DNA of 64,000 bases from Zoroaster sp. YZ-2022 (GCA_029582265.1 CM055816.1:31906312-31970311); one strand, 5' to 3'. Positions 10,601 to 23,349 are shown, counted from the stretch's first letter. Notes: generated from the letters alone by a model not told the origin. Numbers and translations are program-made.

Positions 10601-13382
10601 TTTGAACTGCGCGCCATACGCGCAGAAAGTTCTCACGCATAGTAATTAAGCCACGCCCCTAAATTTCGGTGAGAGCAAAATTAGTTCACACATTATAACT
10701 ACTACAAAACAGATCAGAATCATATATTTATACAGTTTGATTCCGAATAAAAGAGCTGAAATATCCTATGTAAATTATCCTTTCCATTAAATGAAAGAAT
10801 TAATTAATTAAGTAATACTATCCTCTAAATAATTCCATAATCGAGTTCCAGAATGAACGTAAACAAAGCTCATTTTCATTGAATAGTAAATGACATCATC
10901 TCATGAATATTTATGACTTTTCTCAACACTGAGCAGACGATAATCTCTATCGTTTTTCTACTTCATTTTACCATCCACAAAGTTTCATTCCAATAAACAT
11001 CAAAAGAACAAAACCTTAAAGAGCATAAAATAATAGAATTTTCCAGTGCTAAAGATTTAAGTTTTCCTGCTCGAAAAACTAGATAATAATTTACAAACAT
11101 TTCACCAATCACAGTACTTTCTTTTTCTTATATGAGACGCCATCTTGGATTAGTACGGTTGTGTTTACATGCATGACGTGTGTGTATGTGACAGAATGCA
11201 CACGTGAATAAAAATAACAGCTACACAAGAGTGGATTTATGCATCATTAAAAGTGGAAATAAAGACTCTAAAGTTACTGGAAATGTCACCGGAAATAATT
11301 ACAGTTACTAGAAATTAATTATCAGGTAAGACTGACGAAAATGACTTTAAACCTAGGGGCATTTTCGTCACAGTATCTTTACCTCTCCATTAGTCGTCAC
11401 TCTTCTGATGTTCTTTTTATAAACCCCTTCTTTGGATATTTCTGCTATGGCCTTTATTCTTTCTGGTCGTGGAAGCTTCAAGGCTGCTTTTACTGCTGCC
11501 TCTTTATGATGCCACCTCTTAATGTGGCGCAAAAGCTAATTTTGCATCTCGCCGCAGTAAATACAAGGTCTTAGTGGCTTCTTTTTTGCTTGCTAAGAAA
11601 TTAGAATGACAAAGGTTTGAGAAAATATTGAAATTATAAGTGTCGAGTTTTCGCAGACACATTGTTGTAATGTTAAACGGTTCAAATGGTTTTGGTTTAA
11701 ATACTGGAAAGAGAAATGAAGTACCTCATCATTAAGACACATTTTAGATTAAAATAAACATGAAATGAAGACTTGAAGTGTTTTGTGGAAAATGATCAAA
11801 TTTGGTAACATTGTTCTCCCTTTTCATTTATGAATGTGAATGAAAGGGTGATGAAGCTTCACTTCAGTCCAGGGCAGACCCCTATTAAACTTGTTTGTTT
11901 AAAACGGCTTCATAACACTTTTATTCCCATACATAACATTCATAAAGAAAGACTGCTTTATTCAACCTCCCAATATGTTATTCTGGTTCCAGGTTTTACC
12001 TTTCATCTATAATAAGCTCATTATGTACAGGTCAATAATAACAATCTGCTCGATAATCCTCTTAGATGCAATGGGAGGGATGTACGTAGAATAAATTAAA
12101 ATCATGTCTAAAAATGTCAACATTACAGATCCCAAAAACATTTTTATGGGGAAAGTTTAAACTGTAAACTCCAAGGAACACGTGACTTAAGCAGTTATAG
12201 GTCACGTCACAATCCTCACTATAGACTCGTAGTATATTGGTAGGGTGGGGTGATCAAAGCTGCAATTTATTGCCCATGGCGATGGTGCTATTTTTTCAGA
12301 AGTTTCAGAAACTGTGAAAATAAGACTGACAGAAATTGCTTTTAATATGTTTTAATCATTAAGAACGAAACTCGGCCTAAAAAAGCATGCTGGTCCGTAC
12401 AGCGGCATATGTTTATTGTAGTCTAGTTCCGCGCCTTGATGTTAGAGCTAGACAAAAACAAATAATTATGGAACCAGTCAATGGCATGGCTGGGCTGTGT
12501 TCGTGTGAATGGATCAGGCTTGCGCTACATACATACTTCTACACAAAACTCCATTATTAACGTTAGTAATAGACAGTGCAGCATGATCAGCTCATGGAGG
12601 AAAGCACGGACTGCAAAGTTTTGGTTTGATGATCGGCCAACGTGATCATGAGTGAAAATGAAACAAACAAAAAAGAAAATTATGACAACATGAAGTCCTG
12701 CGACTTGAATCACCTTTGCCCTGATGCACGCATGGAGTTGTCTCCTTTTTTGCCAATTTGAAATACTTACATTGTACCAAGAAGACTGAAACATCTGTTG
12801 GAAAATAAGGAGTCGTAAACATTATCAGTTAATCCCTACAGTCACTCTGCACCAGCCATGCCGTCTTGTTCACCGTTTTGGCCACCTTGTTCTAATCCCC
12901 TTGAATAGTTGAGCACTTCTTAATGTGTTCTCTGGGGCATTAGCATGACCTCTTGCATCGGAATATACTGGAGTGGATTCCAGCACATTTTTATTGATCA
13001 GAGATTGGTAACCCAGCCAAAACCACTGAAAACCGAAGGATATTGGAGGTTGGAATAGGCAGTCTTCCAAAGTGTCAGTGTCAAAGAATTCCACAGAATA
13101 CAAGTTTACGTCATACACTTAAATATCAGGAAAAAGTGCTCAGCTATGTATGTATGAATGTTCATTTTCAATAATGGTACACTTAATAAGACATCTCCAG
13201 CAATCAAAGGTGGATTGTGCATGTACGCAGAGGTATGTCAACAAAGTTGCGACTAGTCGAGTATAGTCGCAACTATTTCTTCCTTGACTAGCTGAATAGT
13301 GAATTGTTACAGTCACCAAGTGTTAGTTTAATACACACAGCTACATTCATGTAAAACACGTTTCCTGTTTGTTTAAATAGTC
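10601..13382. other. No gene recognised
   Basis: About 2.8 kb of AT-rich single-copy-looking sequence. Several 60-106 residue open frames on both strands lack any domain signature. No RNA gene or clear repeat was seen. Confidence 0.5.
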
Positions 13383-13462
13383 TTAAGTAAGACTAATTGC
13401 GGTGACACCATGTGGAATCTCAATTGAGTAGTAATTAGTTCTGAAAAGAACTGGAGGTACAA

Positions 13463-13508
13463 CTCGATGTTTCGATCAGTGTGCTCTGATCGTCCTCAGG
13501 AGAATGCC
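13463..13508 (-). ncRNA. Hammerhead-like motif of PLE 1
   Basis: Minus strand: CTCCTGAGGAC, helix II GATCAG/CTGATC, GAAAC and an ATC triplet in place of the GTC found in the 2.9-kb copy. Helix I is CTC/GAG. The C-to-T change at the minimal helix III suggests weakened activity in this copy. Confidence 0.55.
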
Positions 13509-13846
13509 GGACTCTGGAAAATGTTGCTGCTTAAGTAGACTGCTGGAGGATTAGTTCGTTGAGGTGCACAGGCGGGAACTGTTGAGACTAGGATCCTATA
13601 GGGGTTGGGGGAGAGGAGTGTGTGCTCACTGAACTGAATCAGTTGTTAACAAGCACAGGGGGAAGGAGGGTGGTTGACTTAGGATATAGGAGATCCCTCA
13701 GTCTGGGGTGGGTTATGGACTTTGGATACAGAAGATCCTTTAGTCTGTAGTATTGGTCGCCAAATGTCGCTGATGAAGAAGCCGATGTCCTGTGGCACAG
13801 TGTCGTGTTTGATGATCTCGATGGCCTCTCTGATGCGTCTGGGGTG

Positions 13847-14125
13847 TCATGCGTCGATGGGTGTGATGAGTTGGGCTGCCTGCCAGTCGATTTGGTGGTC
13901 CTTGATGTGCGAGTGCATGACGATGGCGGACTTCTCGAAATCTCCTCTGCGGCCGTGTGCTCGGTGTTCCTTCAATCTGATGGGGAGGTTGCGTCCTGTT
14001 TCGCCGATGTATACCTTACGGCACTCACAGGGCATCCGGTAGACTCCCGCTCTGTTGTTTGGGTCCGGTTTGTCCTTGTGGCTGTGTAGAAGTCCTTGGA
14101 GTTTGCTGGGGGCTGAGTGGAACAC
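13847..14125 (-). pseudogene. PLE 1 GIY-YIG endonuclease
   Basis: A 92-residue frame with the GIY-YIG signature GVYRMPCECRKVYIGETGRN followed by LPIRLKEHR, which carries the conserved Arg. The frame ends at a stop before HPRRIREAIEI, which continues in frame (about 13845 to 13720, ending DIGFFISDIW). The GIY-YIG domain of PLEs is thought to nick target DNA for RT priming. The link to the RT is out of frame around 14160-14290. Confidence 0.85.
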
Positions 14126-14290
14126 ATCGATGCCTGCTCATCAGAGGATGCGTTGTAGTTTGTGAGACGTCGAACCTAGATAGGGGAGACAAGCAGAGAG
14201 GGTTAGATTACTTACCTTGCTTTCGGGGTTTGGAACCGGCTTCACTGTGCTGATCTTGCTGGGATTGTAACCGTTGCGTTTGAGGGTAGT

Positions 14291-15540
14291 TCAGATGTGC
14301 TGTAGTAAATTGGGAAGGCTGTCCTTGTCACAAATTTTGTAGGCGCGTTGTACTTGGGTACGGTTGACCGATGACTTGATGCTTGAGTGATGGAAGGAGC
14401 GCTGGTTCAGGTACCGATCTGTGTGCGTGGGCTTTCTGTAGACGTTGTGGTGTAGGAAGCTGTCTGGGTTTCTGGAAATGCCAACATCAAGGAACGCGAT
14501 CTTGCCGTCTTCTTGATGCTCGGGTGTTGCTGGTTGAGATGTTGTAGAAAATCCTGGAGTGTGTCTCTGCCATGTGGCCAAACCACAAAGGTGTCATCCA
14601 CGTATCAGAGCAACAGCTTGGGTTGGAGGTCGGCGGTGTTGAGGGAAGAGTTTTCAAACTCTTCCATGAAAATATCAGCAAGGACCGGGGATAAAGGAGA
14701 TCCCATGGAGGTCTCAGCTGTCTGCTCGTAGAACTTGCCCTGAAACTGAAAACAACTTGAAGAGACACATGTTAGTAGCAAATCATGAATTTGGTCAGGG
14801 GTGAGTGATGTGCGATCATCAAGGGAAAGATTTTGTACGAGTCTGTCCTTCACCAGGAGGCATGTCTCTGTAGTTGGGACATTGGTGAATAGGGAGACAA
14901 CATCTAAACTAACCAAGATGTCACTGGGTTGAAGGGTGAGGCCCTAGGTAATCTCAACGAACTGACTGGAGTTGGACACATGGTGTTGAGTGAGACTCAC
15001 CAAGGGTCGGAGGATCTTAGCTAGATGACGGGCTGTGTTGTACGTAGGTGAACCTCTGGTGGCGACGATAGGGCAGAGAGGAACATCAGGTTTGTGAATC
15101 TTCGGCTGGCCAAAGAACCTAGGGCAGGATGAGCTGGATGGTCTGAGATGTCGGTAGAGTTGAGTGGAGAGGGCACTGGCACGGTGGAGGGCAAGGAGTT
15201 TGCTAGCGACTCTTTTCTCTATGGATGGGATGGGATTCTTCTTGAGGGGGCGGTATGAATCGGATAATAAAATGTGACTTACCTTGTCGGTGTATTGTGC
15301 TCGGTCCATGATGACTGTAGCATTGTCTTTGTCTGCGGTGAGGATGTGGATGGAGCTGTCGCGTCTGATGTCCCGTAAAGCAGAAAGCTCTCCCTTGGAG
15401 TGGTTGGGCTTGGCTGGCTTGGCTTTACGCAAAACATCACTCATCTGTAGTCAGACGTCATCAGCTTCTGTTTTGTTGAGTCGTCGCAGGGCTGGCTCAA
15501 CTGACTGGATGATTTCTTCTGTTGGAATGGATTTTTTCAG
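14291..15540 (-). pseudogene. PLE 1 reverse transcriptase
   Basis: Reading downwards: EEIIQSVEPALRRLNKTEAD (a TGA follows), LTADKDNATVIMDR, FFGQPKIHKPDVPLCPIV, a TAG near 14943, SLDVVSLFTNVP, TSMGSPLSPVLADIFMEEFE, a TGA replacing Trp just before the catalytic YVDDTFVVWP (about 14605), and FLDVGISRNPD in a shifted frame. These are PLE RT blocks in the right order. At least three point stops and one frameshift make it inactive, but the sequence is otherwise well kept. Confidence 0.85.
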
Positions 15541-15544
15541 GCAT

Positions 15545-15812
15545 TTGTTTTAACCTGTTCTCTTTTCAGGTATTTGTTATTAACCTGTTCTTTTTTTTAG
15601 GCATTTGTTTAGGCATTTGTTTTAACCCGTTCTCTTTTCAGGTAATTGTATTAACCCATTCTCTTTTCAGGTATTTGTATTAACCTGTTCCCTTTTCAGG
15701 TACTTAATAACCCTTTCTTTTTCCAGGTATTTGTATTAACCCGTTCTCTTTTCAGGTAATTGTATTAACCCGTTCTTTTTTCAGGCATTTGTTTTAACCC
15801 GCTCTCTCCACA
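15545..15812. repeat. PLE minisatellite with splice-acceptor-like units
   Basis: About nine imperfect units of 26-35 bases built on TTAACCCGTTCTCTTTTCAG plus GTATTTG. The same unit occurs in the opposite orientation at 16850-16995 inside the 3' end of PLE 2, so it belongs to that PLE family, near both its 5' and 3' ends. Each unit has a pyrimidine tract ending CAG/G. Confidence 0.8.
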
Positions 15813-15856
15813 GCTCTTTCCAACCTTTTCTATACATATAATGTACACATTGTATA

Positions 15857-16447
<591 letters not shown>

Positions 16448-16462
16448 TAAATCGGGAGGGTG

Positions 16463-16502
16463 GCCTTAGCTTTCGATCCAATCCGGACCTTCATCAGAGG
16501 CT
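16463..16502 (-). ncRNA. Hammerhead-like motif of PLE 2
   Basis: Minus strand: GCCT, CTGATGA, A, helix II GGTCC/GGATC (one G-U pair), GAAA, GCT and A (a CUA triplet), then AGGC, which pairs with the leading GCCT as helix I. Helix III is the self-complementary AGCT, as in the minimal PLE hammerheads that act as dimers. Confidence 0.65.
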
Positions 16503-16849
16503 TTGACAAAGTACAACATAAAAACTCATCCATTTATAGGGAAAAGGGAAAGAAAAGGATCATGGGGCGGGATCCAAAAAAGGCGGGAAAATAGTGACCA
16601 ATTAAAGATAAGCATCAGTCGAGAAAAAGCCAATAGGAGTATCAGAAGTGAACAAAAGGGGGATTATTGAGCCACACAATAGGTAGAGGTGGCAGCTTGT
16701 AGTGAAGCTGGCATAAACATAGGACAATACACAAAGGGATACGACAAAAAAGGGGGGTTTTGAGCCTTACAAATTGAGGAGTTGATGTGTGGGTGTAAAT
16801 AGCTCAATTAAAATAGTTCTATGAGAGACAGTTTGAAAAAATGTAAAAG

Positions 16850-16995
16850 TATACAAGATAAGATAAAGCAACAGGTTAAAGAAAATACCTGGAAATAGAA
16901 CAGGTTGGGACAAATACCTGAAAATAGAAAAAAAAGGTTAAAACAAATACCTGAAAAATGAAAGGTTACAACAAATGCCTGGAAATAGGTAAAGG
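16850..16995. repeat. PLE 2 3' minisatellite
   Basis: Units of the same minisatellite as 15545-15812 but on the other strand. They are read through by the end of the endonuclease frame, adding a Phe-rich tail (repeats of FSGIC). Confidence 0.75.
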
Positions 16996-17586
16996 TAACT
17001 GGGTTATTTGATACCTGGATACCTGTGTTGATATTGAGGCCATAGGGTTGCAGTGTTTTCAGTTGATGTATCCAGTGTGACTCCCTAAGTTTGCGATGTG
17101 TATCATTGCTAGTGCAGACTTCAATTACAATGAGTTCAACATCATTAATGCTATGATTAGGGTTGTTAAAATGGATTTCCACCGGGTAGGTTTTTTTAGT
17201 TTTCACAGAGGAAACATGGTTGGCAAAGCGGAGACACAATTTGGTCTTTGTCTCCCCTACATATTGTATACCACATCTTTTACATGAGATTACATATATA
17301 ACGTTGGGTGTGTCACACTGGGATTTAGTTCTGATTGTGTACATCAGTAAGTGTGGCTCTTCACCTTCTGAGCAGGTTTCAGATACAAACAGGTTTTGCA
17401 CCTAGAGCGGGTACAATTAGAGCATCCCTGTGGTGATTCATGATCGGTGACGTTAAGGTCACTGTTAGTGTTAGGGAGCCTAGCCCAAACCAATATATCA
17501 CCGAGGTTACGGGGGCGACGGAAAGCAATCAAAGGGGGCTCAGGGATGGCTGAGCGTAACCTATCGGAGGAGTGTAAAATAGTCAT
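16985..17586 (-). pseudogene. PLE 2 GIY-YIG endonuclease with zinc-finger linker
   Basis: The frames at 17586 and 17401 together give the PLE linker: LIAFRRPRNLGDILVWARL, the Cys motif CSNCTRSRCKTC, then the nuclease core NVIYVISCKRCGIQYVGETK and LRFANHVSSVK, HFNNPNHSINDVELIVIE. The Cys cluster before GIY-YIG is typical of PLEs. A frameshift separates the linker and core. Residues after about 16990 are minisatellite and not part of the fold. Confidence 0.8.
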
Positions 17587-18008
17587 GTTATCATTTACGA
17601 TCTGGGTAATCTGGGGTGATATAAGTAGTGACCAGGGGAACTCTGTTGGGAAGGGTTTCCTTGTTACCCCGAGTAGCCAAGAGGGTGCTACGAGGGGTAC
17701 AGAGGGCCCTGTTGATAGCTAGTTGGACCCTGCGTTTGCTATGACCCCGGGATACAAGTTGTCTCAGTTCAGACGACCGTTTCCTGTATAAGGTATCAGT
17801 GGAACAGATACGTCTTATACGGAGGGCTTGACTGTAGGCAATGGCCTCTTTGCAGTGCTTGGGGTGGCAGCTGTCAGAAAGCAGGTATTGATGAGTGTCA
17901 ATGGGTTTACAATAGACATCAGTCGAGATGCCCTGGGGGATTTGTTGATGGTGACGTCTAGGAAGTTCACGCTATTGGGAGAGTAGTTAGCAGTGAACTT
18001 GATGGTGG

Positions 18009-19180
18009 CATCATCATTTCATCATCTAGGTCGTCCTCAGACGAGCCCTCCAGCGGTTGCCTCCAGCCCTCTCGATCTCCCATGCATCCAGCCAGCTCTC
18101 CCGTCGTCTCCGCACCCTTTCCCCCTATGTCCGTGTGTCGGCTCCCACAGCACCAGCTTGCTGGCTGGGAGATCCGGGTGCCTCTGGCAGTGACCGGCCA
18201 GCCTCATTCTTCTGGCTGCTACCTTCTCGCTTAACCTTGGCAGACCCCCATACAGACACTTGTTGGTAACATGCTCGTTCTGGTTGATGTTCAGTACTAC
18301 ACGCAACATTCTGGTGTAGCACCCATCCAGAGACTTCTGCAGGGAGGGCTTCAGGGTCCAGCATTCACAGCCATACAGAAGAACGGACTCCACAATCGCA
18401 TGGAAGAAGCTAATCTTGATGTGTCGAGGGAGGTTGGAGTTCCACACACTGGCCATGCCATTCAGAGCCTTCCATGCAAGGGGCTTCCTCACTTTAAGGT
18501 CTTGCTCTGACGAGTTGACCCATGAGCCCAGATATTTGAAGTCATTGACTTCCTTCAGAGCAGTGCCTCCTGTTATTACTAGAGGTGGATGGTCCGGGAG
18601 GATGTTGTAGGTGATGACCTCGGTTTTCTTGGCATTTAGCCTAAGGCCAACCTTGGCACACTCTGTATCCACTCTGGTCAAGAGCTCCTGAGCTTGGTCC
18701 ACATGGTCAGTTAGCAGGCTGATGTCATCTGCATAGTCCAGGTCCGTTAGGACTGCAGCAGGGAATCTTCTTGACATCTTCGGTGTAATAGTGAAGCAGA
18801 GCTCTCTTCCGTTGATGGCCTGCCTTAGTGCGTAGTCCAGGACTATAATGAAGAGGAAGGGGGCGAGGGTGTCCCCTTGTAACACCCCCGCCAGGATGTC
18901 AAACTCCTTTATGTTGCCGTCTGGGGTCGTCACCTTGGCTCTTGTACCCGTGTACATGGTCCCTATGGCCCGAAGTAAACTGGGAGGGACACCGTAAGCC
19001 TTAAGTATTTTCATCATCACGCCTCTGTGTATTGAGTCAAATGCTTTCTTGAAATCAATAAAACACAGCACCGCCGTCAGGTTGTTCTTTTTCACCTCTT
19101 CGATGATCCTCCTTAAGGCCAAGATCTAGGTTACGGTGGATCTCACTTCTCGAAAGCCATTTTGATTGTCTCTCAAGTGG
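18009..19180 (-). mobile_element. RTE-like LINE fragment inserted in PLE 2
   Basis: A 5'-truncated LINE. RT from LRDNQNGFR (about 19180; one stop near 19124) through FIDFKKAFDSIHRG, GVLQGDTLAPFLFII and LDYADDISLLTDH to YGCECWTLKP and RRMRLAGHCQRHPDLPASKL near 18140; this C-terminal block is typical of RTE-related LINEs. The 3' end is a short GATGAT-type tail at about 18010-18030. PLE RT codons continue on both sides (SFHD, then TIKFTANYSPN). The ORF runs 361 residues without a stop, so the insertion is relatively young. Confidence 0.85.
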
Positions 19181-19879
19181 GGGTCATGGAATGAATTAAT
19201 GTAGCTGATGAATTCATCTAGGCTATCTTGACCACCACACCAGATGTAGAAGATGTCGTCAATAAATCTCCACCATACTAGAGGACGGTGGGGGGGGGGG
19301 GGGGGAGCAGGAGATAGCAATCTGTCTTCAAGGTCAGACATAAACAGATTAGCGTATGATGGTGCCATCTGTGCCCATCGCTGTACCTTGTACCTGGAGA
19401 AAGTTTCTGTCTAGGAACGTGAAATTACTTTTGGTCACTATATGTCAGACAAGATCTGTAAGGTGTCTCACAGAAGGTTTGGTTTGGTTGTTGGATCTGA
19501 GAGCGTTGGTACATGCATTTATGCCTTCGCCATGGGGGATGTAGTATATAAGGAGGAAACATCCAGAGTGACAAGGAGGGCAGAATTGAGTACTTGATGT
19601 TTAATACCCTCTAGTTTACGGAAGAAGTCCGTAGTGTCCTGTATGAATGAAGGGATATGTCAACGAACTCAGAGATACGTTCTGTTGGGCTACCATTGCC
19701 CGACACAATGGGACGACCTGTAGAGATAGCAAAAGTGACACCCTTCTAAATGTGTATAAATTAAGCACCCCCTTTTAAAATTTGGTCTAGATCCATTCCC
19801 CTCATGAGTATATTTACCTATCTTGATAATGGAACACCCCAATAGCCAACTAAGCATCAAGATATGTGGCTTTGAAGGT

Positions 19880-19983
19880 CATTATATATATTTCCTGTGA
19901 TGACCACTGACCAACACTTAGAATAAAGCTCTGAGAAGTTCTATGATTCAACTTCGATTGTTCATCTTTTATTCTTTCCAGGT
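19880..19983. repeat. Direct repeat, left copy
   Basis: About 104 bases, from TATATATTTCCTGTGATGAC to TTTTATTCTTTCCAGGT, nearly identical to 22400-22504. It includes AATAAAGCTCTGAGAAG. The two copies bracket about 2.4 kb of non-coding sequence. Confidence 0.85.
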
Positions 19984-22399
19984 ATGTTACTTTTCATTGC
20001 CATTATCATTACTTTTATTATTTATACAACTGTTGATATTGGATAATTTAGTTAGTATTGTTTTGCATTGCTTTAAGATTTTACGAGATTTAGGAGATGC
20101 AAAGAAAAGGAAGGTTCAATTCCTTACAGTTCTTTCAAGGTCTCTACAGTAAATCCTTTAGAATTCTTTGTCTCTTATTTGATAATTGGTCAAGTTTCTC
20201 TCAGTTTGTGTTTTAGACTGACAATCAAGTTATTTTATCAATGTTCCATTTATATTTCCACTTTGCTAAGTATTGTTCCAGTGCTAGGTTTCATAGCATT
20301 ATTATTTTGATTATTTAGTGGATTATTATTTTGATCATTTAGTGGATTATTATTTTGATCATTTAGTGGATTATTATTTTAATTATTTAGTGGATTGTCT
20401 CAAGATCGGAGAAGTGTTAGATTTGTATAGTTTTAGTACACATGTAGTTGATTCTTGAAAGTATTCTTTCAAGACTTTTCTGTACAGCTCCTGTACTAAG
20501 GATGCTTGAGTACAGAACAATAAGTTTGATGTGTTAAGTCCACATACAGTACACTGTTAGGTGTGTCCATGTGTGTGGTAGTAAACCACCCATGCCTATG
20601 TAATGAGTTGGCCACCCAGAGGATTAAGGAAGTTGATTAAGTCCAGCTGGTCAATGCAGTGGGTTGGGTGGAATTGTTTATTGGGTTCATGAACCCACAG
20701 GCAGTGTAGTATTAAGTTGCAGACCCAGGATGATCTCCATGGTTACAGGGGTTATGGTTCATTGATGTTATGTTTTAGAGTAAATCTGTTTAAAGCCTTG
20801 TGAGACCTACAGTAGTCCAGACAAGAACACCTATTTTTATTGTGAATATTTAATGAGGTTGGTTTACACCATTGAGTGTAAGTAATTACCCCTGCGGTAA
20901 GGGAGGGTAGCGGTAGTCAACCGCCACTTTTAGCTAATTAATTAATTAATCCTTAATTGAGCGCTCAAAAAAACTAATTTTTTTCAAGTTCCTACATCAG
21001 CCATAGCCTAACAACATAGCATAGCCCCTTTAGTGTAGTTATTTATAGTTCAGCCAGACATGAGCCAGATACCATGACCCCTTCGCCACAAGGCCATACC
21101 TTGTGTACAAAACATGGTATACACAGCCCATATCCCTTGACACAGCGGTACCCTTTGTGTGATCAATCATCCTGGTCTACAGGCTTGCCTCAGGATATCT
21201 GTGATCAATCATCCATGCTCAGGGGTTGCTTGACAGTGCCTGGAAAGGATTGACCAATAAAAAAACATAAACAAACTCAGAATTGATGTGTTTGGGCAGA
21301 GATTGGCTACTGGCCAATGGGGGGGGGGGGGGGTGGTTTAGGGATTTTCCCTTACACTACTACACCGCAGATGGCTGGCTATGCATTCTTAGAGAGTTTT
21401 TTTTTGTATTATTTGGCCTGGACTACATTCAGGGACTGTCTGAGGTGTAGCTCTGCATGAAAAATGGTATAAAACGGAGTGTACAGTACGTTATTCACAC
21501 GAATATTACACAGGGCTGTTACAAACCGCGCGGGGGGGGTGGTTTAGGGATTTTCCCTTACACTAATACACCGCAGATGGCTGGCTATGCATTCTTAGAG
21601 AGTTTTTTTTGGTATTATTTGTGTTTGGGCAGAGATTGGCTACTGGGCAAATGGGGGATTGGAGATTTCACAGAAACTAAAAAAATAAATCAACTTCCTA
21701 ACATTTGGACAAACATTTCTAAAACCTCTGGAAAGACAATATAAAAAAAAAAATAATAAATAAAAAAAAAAAAAAAAAATGTAATTAAAACAATAATTAA
21801 ATTAAAAAAAATAATTGTAAAGTAATTTTTTTAATTTTTTTTTTTTTAAAACAATCTATAAGACCTCTGGAATGATTATCAGCTTGAAAAAATGGTATAA
21901 AACAGATTTTACAGTAGTTATTCATACGTATACCACGGGCCGGTTACAAGCCGCCAACGTACTACAGCATTTACACATGTGTAATGTAAATAAAACAATA
22001 ATTAAATTTAAAAAAATAATTGTAAAGTAATTTTTTAAATTTTTTTTTTTTTAAAACAATCTATAAGACCTCTGGAATGATTATCAGCTTGAAAAATGGT
22101 ATAAAACATATTTTACAGTAGTTATTCATACGTATTACACTGGGCGGTTACAAACCGCCACGTCATATGTTCGTGTATATTGAAACGGTCAAAGTGGTCG
22201 GAGGGTTGCAGGCACACTGATTTATCTTTGTTTTAGAACAAGTCATTCAGTGACCATAGGATGTTACATGTATTTTCTGTCATTTAAGCCAGGGGAAAGA
22301 AATGCAGTAGAGTTACTTTGTTATACATGTACATGCAGGTTAGCATTTGTCTTTTCATTGGTATTTAATTTAGATTTAAGATTTTATAGAATACCATTG
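19984..22399. other. Non-coding interval with internal repeats
   Basis: No gene. 20297-20397 holds four 24-bp units (GATTATTATTTTGATCATTT). 21310-21410 and 21528-21630 are direct copies of a G-run/GGTTTAGGGATTTTCCC segment. 21786-21955 and 21985-22160 are direct copies about 205 bases apart. The interval could be a short non-autonomous LTR-type element bounded by the 104-bp repeats. Confidence 0.5.
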
Positions 22400-22504
22400 A
22401 TCATTATATATATTTCCTGTGATGACCACTGACCAACACTTAGAATAAAGCTCTGAGAAGTTCTATGATTCAACTTCGATTGTTCATCTTTTATTCTTTC
22501 CAGG
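22400..22504. repeat. Direct repeat, right copy
   Basis: Partner of 19880-19983. PLE RT sequence resumes next to it at about 22505. Confidence 0.85.
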
Positions 22505-22846
22505 TCATCGACCATTGAGTTATTAATGTACCCCGTGTAACTACAGTATTCAGCAGTTAGGCGGGTGCAACAGACCCAGGTTACCTACCTTGTGTATTTT
22601 GGGCAGTAGATAGAAACGGGCCCTACGGGGATCCTGTGGAATCCTGTTAATACCGTTACAAGGATTAATACCGTTACAATTATGAATTTTTACGAGGGTG
22701 TCAGAAATTTCTTTTGCGAAGGAGTGGATGGGGTCAGTATCACATTCTATGTAGTGATCAGTGTTATTAAGTTGTCTAAGGGCCTCGGCTGTGTAATCAT
22801 CTCTGTTCATGACCACAACAGCAGACCATTTGTCAGCCCGTTTGAT

Positions 22847-22848
<2 letters not shown>
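22505..22848 (-). pseudogene. PLE RT fragment
   Basis: From the (TA)n edge downwards: KRADKWSAVVVMNRDDY, EALRQLNNTDHYIECDTDP, and RFYLLPKIHKVGNLG near 22575, which are the PLE RT blocks before the palm. There is a short duplication (CNGIN twice). It could be the 5' continuation of PLE 2, but its last readable part does not join cleanly to 19740, so a separate PLE is possible. Confidence 0.7.
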
Positions 22849-22890
<42 letters not shown>

Positions 22891-22893
22891 TTA

Positions 22894-22952
<59 letters not shown>

Positions 22953-22972
22953 TTATTTATATATATATTTCA
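22848..22972. repeat. (TA)n array with TTTA interruptions
   Basis: Mostly TA units broken by TTTATTTATATTTTT and ATTTATTTATTTA. It forms the edge of the PLE RT fragment. Confidence 0.9.
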
Positions 22973-23189
22973 GGTCAGTTTAATTTCTCCATATAAATCT
23001 ACTTTGTGTACAACCACATAATAGGTTTGTGTCCCGTTAATTGTGTGATCCCCGCTACTGCCGTTACCCGGGTTGTTTGCGTCTGACCGGGGCTTGATCC
23101 CTGGCTACTCGGCAGATATGGTTTGACCTCTGACCTGGCCCCATAGAGCAATAGATAACTGGCATAAGTGGACCGCCCACCAATATAAG

Positions 23190-23262
23190 GGCTGGTTAGC
23201 TCAGTTGGTAGAGCGCTCGTACGGTAATCGAGAGGTCGCGGGTTCGAGTCCGGCATCAGCCA
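23190..23262 (+). tRNA. tRNA-like sequence (pseudogene or SINE head)
   Basis: A 72-nt cloverleaf fits: acceptor GGCTGGT/ATCAGCC (7 bp, one G-U), D arm GCTC/GAGC, T arm GCGGG/CCGGC with one mismatch, A-box TAGCTCAGTTGGTAGAGC and B-box GGTTCGAGTCC. The anticodon loop ACGGTAA lacks U33, and the anticodon stem has a T-T mismatch, so the anticodon (nominally GGT, Thr) is doubtful. No CCA or T run follows at once. It lies in about 310 bases between two (TA)n arrays, so a tRNA-derived repeat is more likely than a working gene. Confidence 0.55.
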
Positions 23263-23283
23263 ATTTTTCTTTGCTCGCGAACC

Positions 23284-23346
<63 letters not shown>
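23284..23346. repeat. (TA)n array
   Basis: About 31 TA units between the tRNA-like sequence and the 3' end of PLE 3. Confidence 0.95.

Positions 23347-23349
<3 letters not shown>

Larger units (their letters stand above)
13383..15545 (-). mobile_element. Penelope-like element 1
   Basis: A PLE on the minus strand with an N-terminal region, an RT and a C-terminal GIY-YIG endonuclease, ending in a conserved non-coding end with a hammerhead-like motif and part of the 81-bp unit. Several single stops and frameshifts interrupt it. The 5' end stops at about 15545, where a minisatellite begins. Other pieces of the same family are at 2.83 and 27.15 kb. Confidence 0.9.

Noticed and set aside
13722..14089. 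Plus-strand frames of about 100 residues
   Set aside because: Antisense shadows of the PLE 1 endonuclease.
22999..23256. Minus-strand frame with LPTEL-like wording (MPDSNPRPLDYRTS)
   Set aside because: It is the antisense of a tRNA-like sequence; such frames are common artefacts in databases.
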